A DNA stretch of 24,660 bases, taken from the NCBI GenBank assembly GCA_035545895.1, contig DASZXJ010000192.1, forward strand, positions 1 through 24,660, in the 5' to 3' direction. The translations under genes and the position numbers were made by a program. Source of the stretch: DASZXJ01 sp035545895 (lineage in GTDB: Bacteria > Planctomycetota > Phycisphaerae > Tepidisphaerales > Tepidisphaeraceae). The notes under the pieces were generated by a model that was not told where the DNA came from, did no database searches, and saw only the letters and a program-made list of their open reading frames with translations. Within the stretch, counting starts at the first letter, position 1. The number at the start of each line of letters is the position of its first letter. This document shows positions 15,031 to 21,767 of this stretch, in pieces.

Positions 15031-17658
15031 ATGCAGCAGACCAACACCACTGTCGATCCTGCTCCTTTTCCCGAAATGCCCGTACTGGAGGATGACCGTC
15101 CGCGCATGTGGACCCCCATCGGATGGAAAAGGCACCTTCTCGTTGTAGCCAGCCTGCTGGTGCTGGTCAGCGGCACTTATTCCAATTCTTACATCTCGGG
15201 CATGGCACTCGACAATCGCTACATCATTGAAGAGTACTACAAAATGGTGCTCCACAATGACCGAAATCTGGATCCGACCACGTTTCCCCAGGTCAAGTTG
15301 CTTTTCAAGTACGACTATTGGTGGCCCAAGGGAATCAGCGGCCTTTATCGCCCGATCACCAGCTTCTCATATTGGGTGGACTGCATTCTTCTCACCGGCA
15401 AGGCGCCCAAGGTCGATTTTGAAGGCCGGCGAATTTCGGACAACAAAGGCGTGCCCGTTGCGCCTGAAGTATGGAACAGCCTGAGCTGGCACGACTATTT
15501 CTGGGCGCCCGGCGAGATCCCGACCGGCACTTATCACACGAACAACATCATCATCCACTGGATCAATGCGGTGTTGATTTACTTTATCGCACTGTCATTG
15601 ATGAACAGCATGTGGCCAGCGGTTTTCACAGCGGCGCTGTTTGCGACTCATCCGATTACGACTGAATCGGTCACCAACATCATCGGGCGAGCCGACATGT
15701 TCGCCGCCATTTCCACATTCGGCGGGCTTTTGCTCTACATGCGGAGCACGTTTTCAAAAGGCGCGGAACGAATTCCATGGCTGGTGGGGTTGATGTTCAT
15801 CTGCCTGTTTGGTTTTTTAAGCAAGGAAAGCGCCGTAGCCATCGGGGCAATTGTTCCGCTCTATTGGTTCGCATTCAAGTTTGATTGGAAAGCGCCGGAC
15901 AAATGGCAAAAGCTGGGCGTGGAATTCGGCTGCTGGTGCTTCATGCTGCCGCCGCTGATTGCAATGCTTGTGATTCGGTATTTCGTATTCAAATACTCCA
16001 CACCGGCGGAAGAACCATTCCTCGACAACCCGATTCGCGGCATTTGGCAGGTGCAATCGCTGAACATCCCCTCTTTTGCCGCCGAACTGGCGCGGCGACC
16101 GTTGCTCGGCGTTTCGTTCATCGAATGCAAGATGACCGCGATCAAGGTCATGGGCAAATTGCTCGTGCTGGTTGCCTGGCCTTGGACGCTTTGCTGCGAT
16201 TATTCCTACAACCAGATTCCCAATTTCAGTTTTACATTTCAGCAGGGCTGGGAGGATGTCCAGGCCATCGTGTCGCTGGTTGCCCTGCTCGGAATTGCCG
16301 CCGCCGCGGTGTGGCTTTATATCAGGAAACACCGAGCCGCATTCTTTTTCATCGCGTTTTTCTTCCTTGCGGCGCTACCTACCTCCAATTTTATTTACAC
16401 CATCGGCAGCGTGATGGCGGAACGATTCATGTATCTTCCCCTTGCCGGATTCACGGGGCTGCTCTCGCTTGGCGCATTCACCCTCGGCAAAAAAATCTGG
16501 GAAAAATTCAAGCTGATTGACCGCGCGGATGTCCCAAGCTATTCGGTAATTGCCATCGAAGTGCTTTCGCTGATTGTCATCATCTACGGCGTGCGCGCAT
16601 ACTTTCGCAACTTCGTCTGGAAAAATGACGTAACGCTCTGGACCGATGCCATTCAACACAGCCCAAACAGTTTCCGCTCTTATCAGTCGCTGGCGTTTGC
16701 CAAGTATGAGACGAACCAATCGCCGCAGGGGCTCGATGAAATCATCGAAATCGACAAGCAAGGCCTGCCAATCGTTGAAACGTTGCCGAACCACCTCAAC
16801 AGCAGCAGAATGTATCTGCATCTGGGCATGTATTACCTGATGCGCGGCGACACATTCGTGCAGATGATGCCCAACGGCGATGTAACGGTGCCGCCCGAAG
16901 CCCAGATTTGTTATCGCAATGCCATCACAGTGCTTGAAAAAGGATCGTTGGTCGATCGCGCCTTTAATGAGATCAATCGCACCAAACAGATCCTCCGTGG
17001 TGACAACCCCGATAACATCACCGATGTCGGGCTGGCGCCCATTTACAACACGCTGGGAATGGCCTATGCGCGCATGCGCATATTTGATGACGCATTTAAG
17101 CGCTTCCAATACATGCTGCAACTGGATCCAAGTGATTCGGATGCTTATATCCGGCTGGGAATGCTCCATAACGAGTTGAAACACCCGGACCTTGCAGCCA
17201 TCGCGTTTATCGAAGCAATTCTGATGGACCCCAATCCGCGCCGGCCAGACTATTGGAATTATCTCATTCAAACTTACGCGACCATGGGCGATGTCGGCAA
17301 GAACGCGATCGTCTATGAAAACAACGAGCCAAAGCTGAATATTCAGGATGGCAGTTCCATCGCACGCCAGCATCTGGCTTTGGCGTATCGCGATTTCATT
17401 CGAATTTTCCTCCAGGCGCATTCCCCAGGCAAAGCCAGGGATGCGCGCCAGGCAGCCATCGAACGATATGGCTTCCCGGCGGCGATGTTTGATCCGCTCT
17501 TCCAAGAGCCGATCAATATCATCACGCCTCAAGGCACGATCAGGCCCGGTGAAACGGCCGTGCCGATGACAGCCGCTCCCGCGCCGGTGGCTGTAGCGCC
17601 GTCAGTGCCGTTTACGCCGCCAACAACTGCCCCTGCCGCCTCGATGCCGGTCCAATGA
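15031..17658 (+). CDS. TMTC-like GT-C membrane protein with C-terminal TPRs
   Basis: 875 residues. After a short proline-rich cytoplasmic start there is a first transmembrane helix (about 34-50), then a loop and many more helices to about residue 530, as in GT-C mannosyltransferases. The block HWINAVLIYFIAL ... FATHPITTESVTNIIGRADM resembles the TMTC/DUF1736 region of TPR-containing O-mannosyltransferase-like proteins. KESAVAIGAIVPLYWF and AERFMYLPLAGFTG fit the same family. The C-terminal ~300 residues contain TPR-type helices (IYNTLGMAYARMRIFDDAFKRFQYMLQLDP is one clear repeat, followed by DAYIRLGMLHNELKHPDLAAIAFIEAI), then a Pro/Ala tail. Protein or surface-glycan mannosylation is the family guess. 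ATG 15031 has no Shine-Dalgarno and lies 13 bases after the tRNA. Confidence 0.8.
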   Translation: MQQTNTTVDPAPFPEMPVLEDDRPRMWTPIGWKRHLLVVASLLVLVSGTYSNSYISGMALDNRYIIEEYYKMVLHNDRNLDPTTFPQVKLLFKYDYWWPKGISGLYRPITSFSYWVDCILLTGKAPKVDFEGRRISDNKGVPVAPEVWNSLSWHDYFWAPGEIPTGTYHTNNIIIHWINAVLIYFIALSLMNSMWPAVFTAALFATHPITTESVTNIIGRADMFAAISTFGGLLLYMRSTFSKGAERIPWLVGLMFICLFGFLSKESAVAIGAIVPLYWFAFKFDWKAPDKWQKLGVEFGCWCFMLPPLIAMLVIRYFVFKYSTPAEEPFLDNPIRGIWQVQSLNIPSFAAELARRPLLGVSFIECKMTAIKVMGKLLVLVAWPWTLCCDYSYNQIPNFSFTFQQGWEDVQAIVSLVALLGIAAAAVWLYIRKHRAAFFFIAFFFLAALPTSNFIYTIGSVMAERFMYLPLAGFTGLLSLGAFTLGKKIWEKFKLIDRADVPSYSVIAIEVLSLIVIIYGVRAYFRNFVWKNDVTLWTDAIQHSPNSFRSYQSLAFAKYETNQSPQGLDEIIEIDKQGLPIVETLPNHLNSSRMYLHLGMYYLMRGDTFVQMMPNGDVTVPPEAQICYRNAITVLEKGSLVDRAFNEINRTKQILRGDNPDNITDVGLAPIYNTLGMAYARMRIFDDAFKRFQYMLQLDPSDSDAYIRLGMLHNELKHPDLAAIAFIEAILMDPNPRRPDYWNYLIQTYATMGDVGKNAIVYENNEPKLNIQDGSSIARQHLALAYRDFIRIFLQAHSPGKARDARQAAIERYGFPAAMFDPLFQEPINIITPQGTIRPGETAVPMTAAPAPVAVAPSVPFTPPTTAPAASMPVQ

Positions 17659-17678
17659 CTCATTGGTCGTTGTCGTGC

Positions 17679-17684
17679 TATAGT
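17679..17684 (+). promoter_or_regulatory. Candidate -10 box for coaX (possible leaderless transcript)
   Basis: TATAGT ends seven bases before the ATG at 17692, so transcription would begin at or next to the start codon. No Shine-Dalgarno precedes the ATG and no convincing -35 box is at the right distance. A short leader or leaderless mRNA is possible; evidence is one hexamer only. Confidence 0.3.
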
Positions 17685-17691
17685 TCCGACA

Positions 17692-18459
17692 ATGGACATC
17701 AACCTCGTCGTGCTTAATTTGGGCAATACGCGCTTGGCAATCGGCGCTTTCAAAGCCGGTGAATTGGTTTCAACCGCGCGCATCAGCAATAACCGCCCCG
17801 CCGAATGGACAACTGCGATCGAACAAGCATGGAACCTGTTGCCCGGCCATAAAGCCGTGATCGCAGCCAGCGTTAGCCCAAAGCTGGAAAAAACCCTCGA
17901 GCAAACAATCGATCAATCATTGAATCAGCAGCTTCAATGGGTCGGCAGGCAGATCGACCTGCCGATCGAAGTCGCCACCGAAAACCCCAGGCAAACCGGC
18001 ATCGACCGCGTGCTGAATGTTGCAGCGGCTTATGAACAGATGGAAAAAGCATGCATCGTTGTTGATGCCGGCACGGCCATCACCATCGATTGCTGCAATG
18101 ACAAAGGCGAGTTCGTCGGCGGCGCCATTGCCCCGGGAATTGAAATGCAGCTCGATGCGCTCCACGACCGCACTGCCGCGCTGCCGCGGGTCGATTTTGC
18201 GATTCCTCAAAACGCATGCGGCCGATCGACTGCCGAAGCCATCCAAAGCGGCGTTTATCACGGTATACGCGGCCTGGTCAAGGAAATCGCCGAGGGCTAC
18301 GCCATGCAGCTTTCGACCTGGCCGGAAATCATCGGCACCGGCGGCGATGCCGAAAAACTCTTCAGCGGCTGGGAACTCATCCACGCCATCGCGCCCGATC
18401 TCACGCTTTACGGAATCGCGATGGCGTATACCGAGCATCACATCAATCACGACACGTGA
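17692..18459 (+). CDS. coaX: Type III pantothenate kinase
   Basis: 255 residues, normal for CoaX, which phosphorylates pantothenate as the first step of coenzyme A synthesis. The ASKHA-fold motifs are present: phosphate-1 NLGNTR (residues 9-14), GIDRVLNVAAA (103-113), the adenosine/catalytic VVDAGTAITID (123-133, with D125), and GGAIAPGI. In other CoaX proteins the first motif is DxGNT; here the leading Asp is Asn (N9), read directly from AAT. The other catalytic elements are intact, so function is likely but should be regarded as divergent. The next gene begins three bases after its stop, implying cotranscription. Confidence 0.88.
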   Translation: MDINLVVLNLGNTRLAIGAFKAGELVSTARISNNRPAEWTTAIEQAWNLLPGHKAVIAASVSPKLEKTLEQTIDQSLNQQLQWVGRQIDLPIEVATENPRQTGIDRVLNVAAAYEQMEKACIVVDAGTAITIDCCNDKGEFVGGAIAPGIEMQLDALHDRTAALPRVDFAIPQNACGRSTAEAIQSGVYHGIRGLVKEIAEGYAMQLSTWPEIIGTGGDAEKLFSGWELIHAIAPDLTLYGIAMAYTEHHINHDT

Positions 18460-18462
18460 CCC

Positions 18463-19533
18463 ATGACCGCCCCGGCCATCAGTCGTCCAAGCCCATCGAT
18501 CAACCACGCTTCCCTTTTGACTCCCCCGGGTGCGGGCGCCATCGCGGTCGTGAGGCTGACAGGGCCGCTTGTCTTGGCATTTGTGAACAGGCACTTGTCC
18601 AGACCCGCGACAGCATGTCGATGCACTCACGCCCGATTGCTTGACGCAGACCGAGTCATCGACGATCCGGTCGTCGTTCGTTCAGCAACCGACATGATCG
18701 ATATCAATCTGCATGGCGGCGAATGGATCGTGCGCGAAACACTCGAATTGGCAAAACGAATTGGTTTCGAGATTGTCGAGTCTGAACCCAAACTGCTCGA
18801 TGCACAATCCCCCATCGAACGCGAACTGCTCGAATGGCTGCCGGCAGCTCGGACGGAAGAATCCATTCGCCTGCTGCTCGCGCAGCCGCCGCTGTGGAGC
18901 AAGCTGAAAGGTGGGAAACGGACAAAATCCGAAATCGGTCAAATTCTAAATGATCGATCCTTATGGTGGATGCTCCATCCGCCGAAAATCGCGATCGTTG
19001 GGATACCCAATGTCGGCAAATCGACGCTCGCCAACCAGCTTTTTGGACGGCAACGATCGATTACCGCGGATATGCCCGGCACGACGCGCGACTGGGTCGG
19101 CGATTTTGCCAACATCAACGGCCTGCCCGTTCAACTGATCGATACGCCCGGCCAGCGCGATTCAACCGATGCCATTGAACAAACCGCCATCACGCGAAGT
19201 CGCGGCGAAATCGACCGGGCCGATCTGATTTTGCTCGTGCTCGATCCAACTCAACCGCTAAAACCCGATCAGGCTCGCCTGCAAAAAGAACATCCAGATA
19301 CATTGCATGTGATCAACAAATCGGATTTGCCCTCAAGGTGGAACGCGAAGAAAAAGGCTATCGTTCATACCAATGCCGTGGAGGGACAAGGAATCGATGT
19401 ATTGCGTCAACGCATTTGCGGTCATTTTGGCTGCGTCAATTTGGAAAAGGACAGACCCCGATGGTGGACGGCACGCCAGCAGGACATTTTAATGCGTGCG
19501 TTGGAAGATAAATCGGCACTGAAGCAGCTTTAG
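18463..19533 (+). CDS. Shortened MnmE/TrmE-like GTPase
   Basis: 356 residues. The N-terminus has LLTPPGAGAIAVVRLTGP and DMIDINLHGGEWIVRETLELAKRIG, matching the tetrahydrofolate-binding domain of MnmE (tRNA U34 modification, with MnmG). The G domain is complete: G1 GIPNVGKST (180-188), switch PGTTRDW (205-211), G3 DTPG (227-230), G4 NKSD (285-288). MnmE is usually ~450 residues; missing are the block after HGG with GEFTxRAFLNGKLDLxQAE, most of the helical domain, and the C-terminal FCIGK cysteine. The C-terminus instead ends WWTARQQDILMRALEDKSALKQL, which is MnmE-like only in its first part. A reduced or repurposed MnmE paralogue is the best reading. Starts three bases after coaX. Confidence 0.8.
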   Translation: MTAPAISRPSPSINHASLLTPPGAGAIAVVRLTGPLVLAFVNRHLSRPATACRCTHARLLDADRVIDDPVVVRSATDMIDINLHGGEWIVRETLELAKRIGFEIVESEPKLLDAQSPIERELLEWLPAARTEESIRLLLAQPPLWSKLKGGKRTKSEIGQILNDRSLWWMLHPPKIAIVGIPNVGKSTLANQLFGRQRSITADMPGTTRDWVGDFANINGLPVQLIDTPGQRDSTDAIEQTAITRSRGEIDRADLILLVLDPTQPLKPDQARLQKEHPDTLHVINKSDLPSRWNAKKKAIVHTNAVEGQGIDVLRQRICGHFGCVNLEKDRPRWWTARQQDILMRALEDKSALKQL

Positions 19534-19683
19534 CTTTTTCATGTCATCCCCTGCCGCAATAGCAGGGTCAGCATATATCAAGGGCAACAGCCATGGGCAA
19601 AATGGCTCGACCTCGACGATTCCGTTTTCGCCATCGACTTTGACGGCTTGAAGACAAACGGAATCCTCGTCGTCGAGGTTCAC
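19489..19683 (-). CDS. Possible 64-aa protein translationally coupled to prfB
   Basis: A GTG start at 19681-19683 overlaps the prfB stop as GTGA, a common coupling arrangement. The frame gives a 64-residue product beginning MNLDDEDSVCLQAVKVDGENG and continuing with IVEVEPFCPWLLPLIY, which reads like real protein. It overlaps the last 45 bases of the convergent GTPase gene antisense. No family is recognised and the overlap argues for caution. Confidence 0.35.
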   Translation of the reverse strand: MNLDDEDSVCLQAVKVDGENGIVEVEPFCPWLLPLIYADPAIAAGDDMKKLKLLQCRFIFQRTH

Positions 19684-20796
19684 TTCTTAACGCTTTTGCG
19701 GCGTCGAAGCTCGGCATCGATGAATTCATCGAGCTCGCCGCGGTCGAGCACGCTTTCAACATCGTGGGTTTCAACATTTGAACGATGATCCTTCACTCGC
19801 CGGTCATCCAGCACATAACTGCGAATCTGGTTGCCCCACGCGATTGAGCCTTTTTCGCCGACAATTTTTTTCAATTCCTCGTCGCGCTTGGCCTGTTCGA
19901 TCAGTTCGAGTTTGGCGCGAAGGATGGACAGAGCAAGCCGCTTGTTCTGCTGTTGCGAGCGTTCAACTGAGCAGGTGACGGCAATGCCGGTCGGCTTGTG
20001 GACGATTCTCACCGCCGAAGCGACCTTGTTGACGTTTTGTCCGCCCGGGCCGCTGGCGCGTACAAACGCGACAATTTCGAGATCCGTCTCCGGGATTTCC
20101 CCATCACCCTCTTCTTCGGCAAATTCAGGTGTTACATCGACATTCGCAAAGCTCGTCTGTCTCTTGTTTTGGGCGTTAAACGGACTTGGCCGCACCAATC
20201 GATGCACGCCCGCTTCCACGCGCATGTATCCGAAGGCGTATTCACCCTTCACGTGAAATGTGGCGCTTTTGATGCCCGCCTGCTCGCCATATTGACGATC
20301 GACTTCCGAAACATCCCAGCCGCGATTTTCCCAGAAATAGAGGTACATGCGCACGAGCATTTCAGCCCAATCCTGGGCTTCCGTGCCGCCTGCGCCGGAT
20401 TGAATCGTGACGAAACAGTTCAGCGGATCGTTCTTGCCATCAAGCAGCGATTGCAATTCAACTTTGTCCGCTCGCTTTTCGATGGCTGCCAGTTGCTGGT
20501 CGGCCTCGTTCACTGAATCCTGATCGCCCGCCTCCTGACCCAATTCAAACAGAGCGCGCACATCCTCGATTTCACGCAGCACCGACTCAACCGGGTCGAT
20601 CTGCGCTTTGAGGATCTTTACTTCCAAAACGACCGGCTTGGCCAGTTCCTGGTGGTCCCAGAAACCCGGCTCGCCCATCTGCTGTTCAAGTTGTTTTTTG
20701 CGAGCCTGTTTACCAGGCAAGTCAAAGAGAGTCCCGGATGGCGATCATCCGGGCCGAAAGGTTTTCGATGGATTGCGCAAGATTGTCGTGAATCAT
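19680..20796 (-). CDS. prfB: Peptide chain release factor 2 with programmed +1 frameshift
   Basis: RF2 recognises UAA and UGA and triggers peptide release. Translation starts at ATG 20796 (MIHDNLAQSIENL...), and the first 24 codons end CTT followed by an in-frame TGA at 20722-20724. Reading CTT T GAC (a +1 shift at 20725-20723) continues into the main frame to 19680, giving 371 residues. This is the classic autoregulatory site: low RF2 slows UGA decoding and promotes the shift. A GGGA-containing stretch lies upstream of the slippery codon. The protein has the SPF stop-codon recognition motif (VRPSPFNAQ) and the catalytic GGQ (SGPGGQNVNK). ATG 20796 has no clear Shine-Dalgarno. Confidence 0.94.
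20722..20727 (-). promoter_or_regulatory. prfB programmed frameshift site CTT-TGA
   Basis: On the minus strand the sequence reads GGGACTCTCTTTGAC. CTT (20725-20727) is followed by the in-frame TGA (20722-20724); skipping one T restores the RF2 frame at GAC. It matches the conserved CUU-UGA-C recoding signal of bacterial prfB. Confidence 0.9.
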
Positions 20797-20850
20797 GGAT
20801 GTTACGGTATCAGAACATGGCGTGTTTGCAATTCGACTGGCGTAGGAAAC

Positions 20851-20883
20851 AAAAGAGCGGGCCCAGTCTGGCTGGACCCGCTC
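20851..20883 (-). terminator. Intrinsic terminator at the end of the peptide array
   Basis: GAGCGGGCCCAG (20855-20866) pairs with CTGGACCCGCTC (20872-20883), 11 of 12 pairs, around a 5-base loop. On the minus strand the stem is followed by TTTTGTTTC, a U-rich tail. It lies 25 bases beyond the stop of the last peptide gene and 54 bases before the prfB start, separating the two units. Confidence 0.8.
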
Positions 20884-20908
20884 GTTGAAAATAAATTCAA
20901 TTGAACGT

Positions 20909-21049
20909 TCAGGTGATTTGCGACGGGTTATAGCCCTGCGTTGTCACTTCCACATTGCCATGGTTCGTCAGCTCCGGACGAACATAAGGTCGCTTTTCAG
21001 CAGCAACGATTTGATCGTTGTTCTGAACGTTATTGTCGCTCTGCATCAT
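20909..21049 (-). CDS. 46-aa peptide A with lasso-type leader motif
   Basis: ATG 21049 (with a second ATG following it) is preceded by AAGGAAGGAG. The N-terminal ~20 residues are Asn/Gln-rich and contain no membrane segment. The core of the gene is KRPYVRPELTNHGNVEVTT, in which Y22, P25, L27, G31 and T37 have exactly the spacing YxxPxLxxxGxxxxxT that in lasso-peptide precursors binds the RRE of the maturation protease and marks the cleavage site. After T37 and Q38 only GYNPSQIT remains, with no Asp or Glu to close a ring. Last gene of the array, followed by the terminator at 20851-20883. Confidence 0.8.
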   Translation of the reverse strand: MMQSDNNVQNNDQIVAAEKRPYVRPELTNHGNVEVTTQGYNPSQIT

Positions 21050-21066
21050 TGACTCCTTCCTTGTTA

Positions 21067-21092
21067 ATAGATCGAATGAAGGCACGGTCTAT
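21067..21092 (-). repeat. Hairpin directly after the peptide B stop codon
   Basis: ATAGATCG (21067-21074) and CGGTCTAT (21085-21092) pair over eight positions with one internal mismatch and a 10-base loop, abutting the TAA of peptide B. No U-tract follows, so it may be a stability or processing element, not a terminator. Confidence 0.45.
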
Positions 21093-21197
21093 TTAGGCCG
21101 GGTCAGAAGTACGGGGTTGAACTTGAGTGGCAACCTCAACTGCACCATGGTTGGTCAGTTGCGGCTTGGCATACGGCTTCTTTTCGACTTGCTTCAT
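21093..21197 (-). CDS. 34-aa peptide B with lasso-type leader motif
   Basis: ATG 21197 follows AAAGGAGAGAAGAT, a strong ribosome site. The product opens MKQVEKKPYAKPQLTNHG and has Y9, P12, L14, G18 and T24 in the lasso-leader spacing; the TNHG stretch is identical to peptide A. It is the shortest member, with an eight-residue N-terminus before the motif. After T24-Q25 the tail is VQPRTSDPA, nine residues with an Asp at position 7. A lasso ring would need Gly or a similar first residue and a longer threaded tail. The leader regions of the ribosome sites of B and C (TTTAAAGGAG..AGAAG) are nearly the same, indicating duplication. Confidence 0.8.
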   Translation of the reverse strand: MKQVEKKPYAKPQLTNHGAVEVATQVQPRTSDPA

Positions 21198-21242
21198 ATC
21201 TTCTCTCCTTTAAAGAGTGATAAGAGGACACACCCACACCAG

Positions 21243-21261
21243 CCAATGCAACGCGCAATGG
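21243..21261 (-). repeat. Post-stop hairpin, copy 1 (after peptide C)
   Basis: A 19-base element begins 8 bases after the stop of peptide C. CCAATGC pairs with GCAATGG, with one A-A mismatch in the fourth position, around a 5-base loop. A second copy lies after peptide D at 21437-21455. Confidence 0.55.
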
Positions 21262-21269
21262 CTTAACGT

Positions 21270-21392
21270 TTAATGGGGAAGCTGCGAAATTCCGTCCGAC
21301 GTAATTTCGGCGACCGGGCCGTGCTCGATCAGCACCAGGCGAACGTACGGACGCTTTTCAGCCTGCTTCGGCTCTACAGCTTGTTGCTGCAT
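21270..21392 (-). CDS. 40-aa peptide C with a variant lasso-type leader motif
   Basis: ATG 21392 is preceded by AAAGGAGTAGAAGT. The protein starts MQQQAVEPKQAEKRPYVR and keeps Y16, L21, G25 and T31, but the usual Pro is Leu (L19), so it is the divergent member. After T31-S32 the tail is DGISQLPH, eight residues. The Gln/Glu/Lys-rich N-terminus resembles peptides A and D in length and composition, not sequence. Loss of the conserved Pro may weaken recognition by a leader-binding protein. Confidence 0.75.
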   Translation of the reverse strand: MQQQAVEPKQAEKRPYVRLVLIEHGPVAEITSDGISQLPH

Positions 21393-21436
21393 ACTTCTAC
21401 TCCTTTAAAAATGTGTGCGCGGAATCCCCGCCAAGA

Positions 21437-21455
21437 CCAACGCAACGTGCGATGG
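21437..21455 (-). repeat. Post-stop hairpin, copy 2 (after peptide D)
   Basis: CCAACGC pairs with GCGATGG with the same A-A mismatch as copy 1, six bases after the stop of peptide D. Copy 1 has T5-A15 where this copy has C5-G15, a compensatory change that keeps the stem; the third difference falls in the loop. Confidence 0.55.
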
Positions 21456-21461
21456 GATTAT

Positions 21462-21605
21462 TTAAACATCCAATATCTGGGAAATACGTTCAACAAGCGT
21501 GAACTGCTCAACCGAACCATATTTGACCAATTCCGGTCGAACATAGGGACGCTTTGGAGCTTGCTGATCCGCAACTAACAAAGCTTTGACCTGAAGCTCT
21601 TGCAT
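21462..21605 (-). CDS. 47-aa peptide D with lasso-type leader motif, first in the array
   Basis: The ATG at 21605 was chosen because AAGGAG lies eight bases upstream; an ATG two codons earlier sits too close to it. The product starts MQELQVKALLVADQQAPKRP and has Y21, P24, L26, G30 and T36 in the lasso-leader spacing within PYVRPELVKYGSVEQFT. After T36-L37 the tail is VERISQILDV, ten residues, with an acidic residue at position 9. The N-terminus is more hydrophobic than in the other members. The gene follows a recognisable promoter at 21644-21671 and a dyad that overlaps it. Confidence 0.8.
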   Translation of the reverse strand: MQELQVKALLVADQQAPKRPYVRPELVKYGSVEQFTLVERISQILDV

Positions 21606-21643
21606 GACCATTCTCCTTACCTGAAGACGTGATTGGTGAAAGC

Positions 21644-21671
21644 AATCTATCGAGGGCAACTTCAGTTTCAA
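21644..21671 (-). promoter_or_regulatory. Promoter of the peptide array
   Basis: On the minus strand TTGAAA (21666-21671) and TAGATT (21644-21649) are separated by 16 bases, a reasonable sigma-70 pair. Transcription would begin near 21637, about 32 bases before the peptide D start. Confidence 0.5.
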
Positions 21672-21696
21672 CCCGAAATGACAGATTTCTGAAGTT
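21658..21696. promoter_or_regulatory. 8-bp dyad overlapping the array promoter
   Basis: AACTTCAG (21658-21665) and CTGAAGTT (21689-21696) are perfect inverted copies around a 23-base centre that contains the -35 box. A third CTGAAG lies at 21621-21626. A regulator binding here would block or control array transcription. There is no T-run in the minus direction, so it is not a terminator for the upstream gene. Confidence 0.4.
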
Positions 21697-21767
21697 TATT
21701 TTTAGAAATGTGCGCGTGGATCTTCCCAGCTTACCCAGCCTTTTCCACTTCATCGGGGAACGAATCA

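Larger units (their letters stand above)
20909..21605 (-). other. Tandem array of four lasso-leader-like precursor peptide genes
   Basis: Genes D, C, B and A lie in order on the minus strand with gaps of 69, 72 and 43 bases, each with its own strong Shine-Dalgarno. The alignable part is [KR]PYxxPxLxxxGxVxxxT; N-termini and C-terminal tails are unrelated. NCBI pipelines label similar products 'lasso RiPP family leader peptide-containing protein' (from memory). No RRE/protease (B1/B2) or asparagine-synthetase-like (C) gene is in the window, so the enzymes, if any, act in trans. Confidence 0.75.

Noticed and set aside
16375..17532. A 385-residue minus-strand open frame
   Set aside because: It is antisense to the TPR part of the TMTC-like gene, with no ribosome site or family match.
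20909..21605. A complete classical lasso-peptide biosynthetic cluster
   Set aside because: Only precursors with the leader motif are present. No B1, B2 or C homologue was found among the neighbours, and the tails are too short for known lasso folds.
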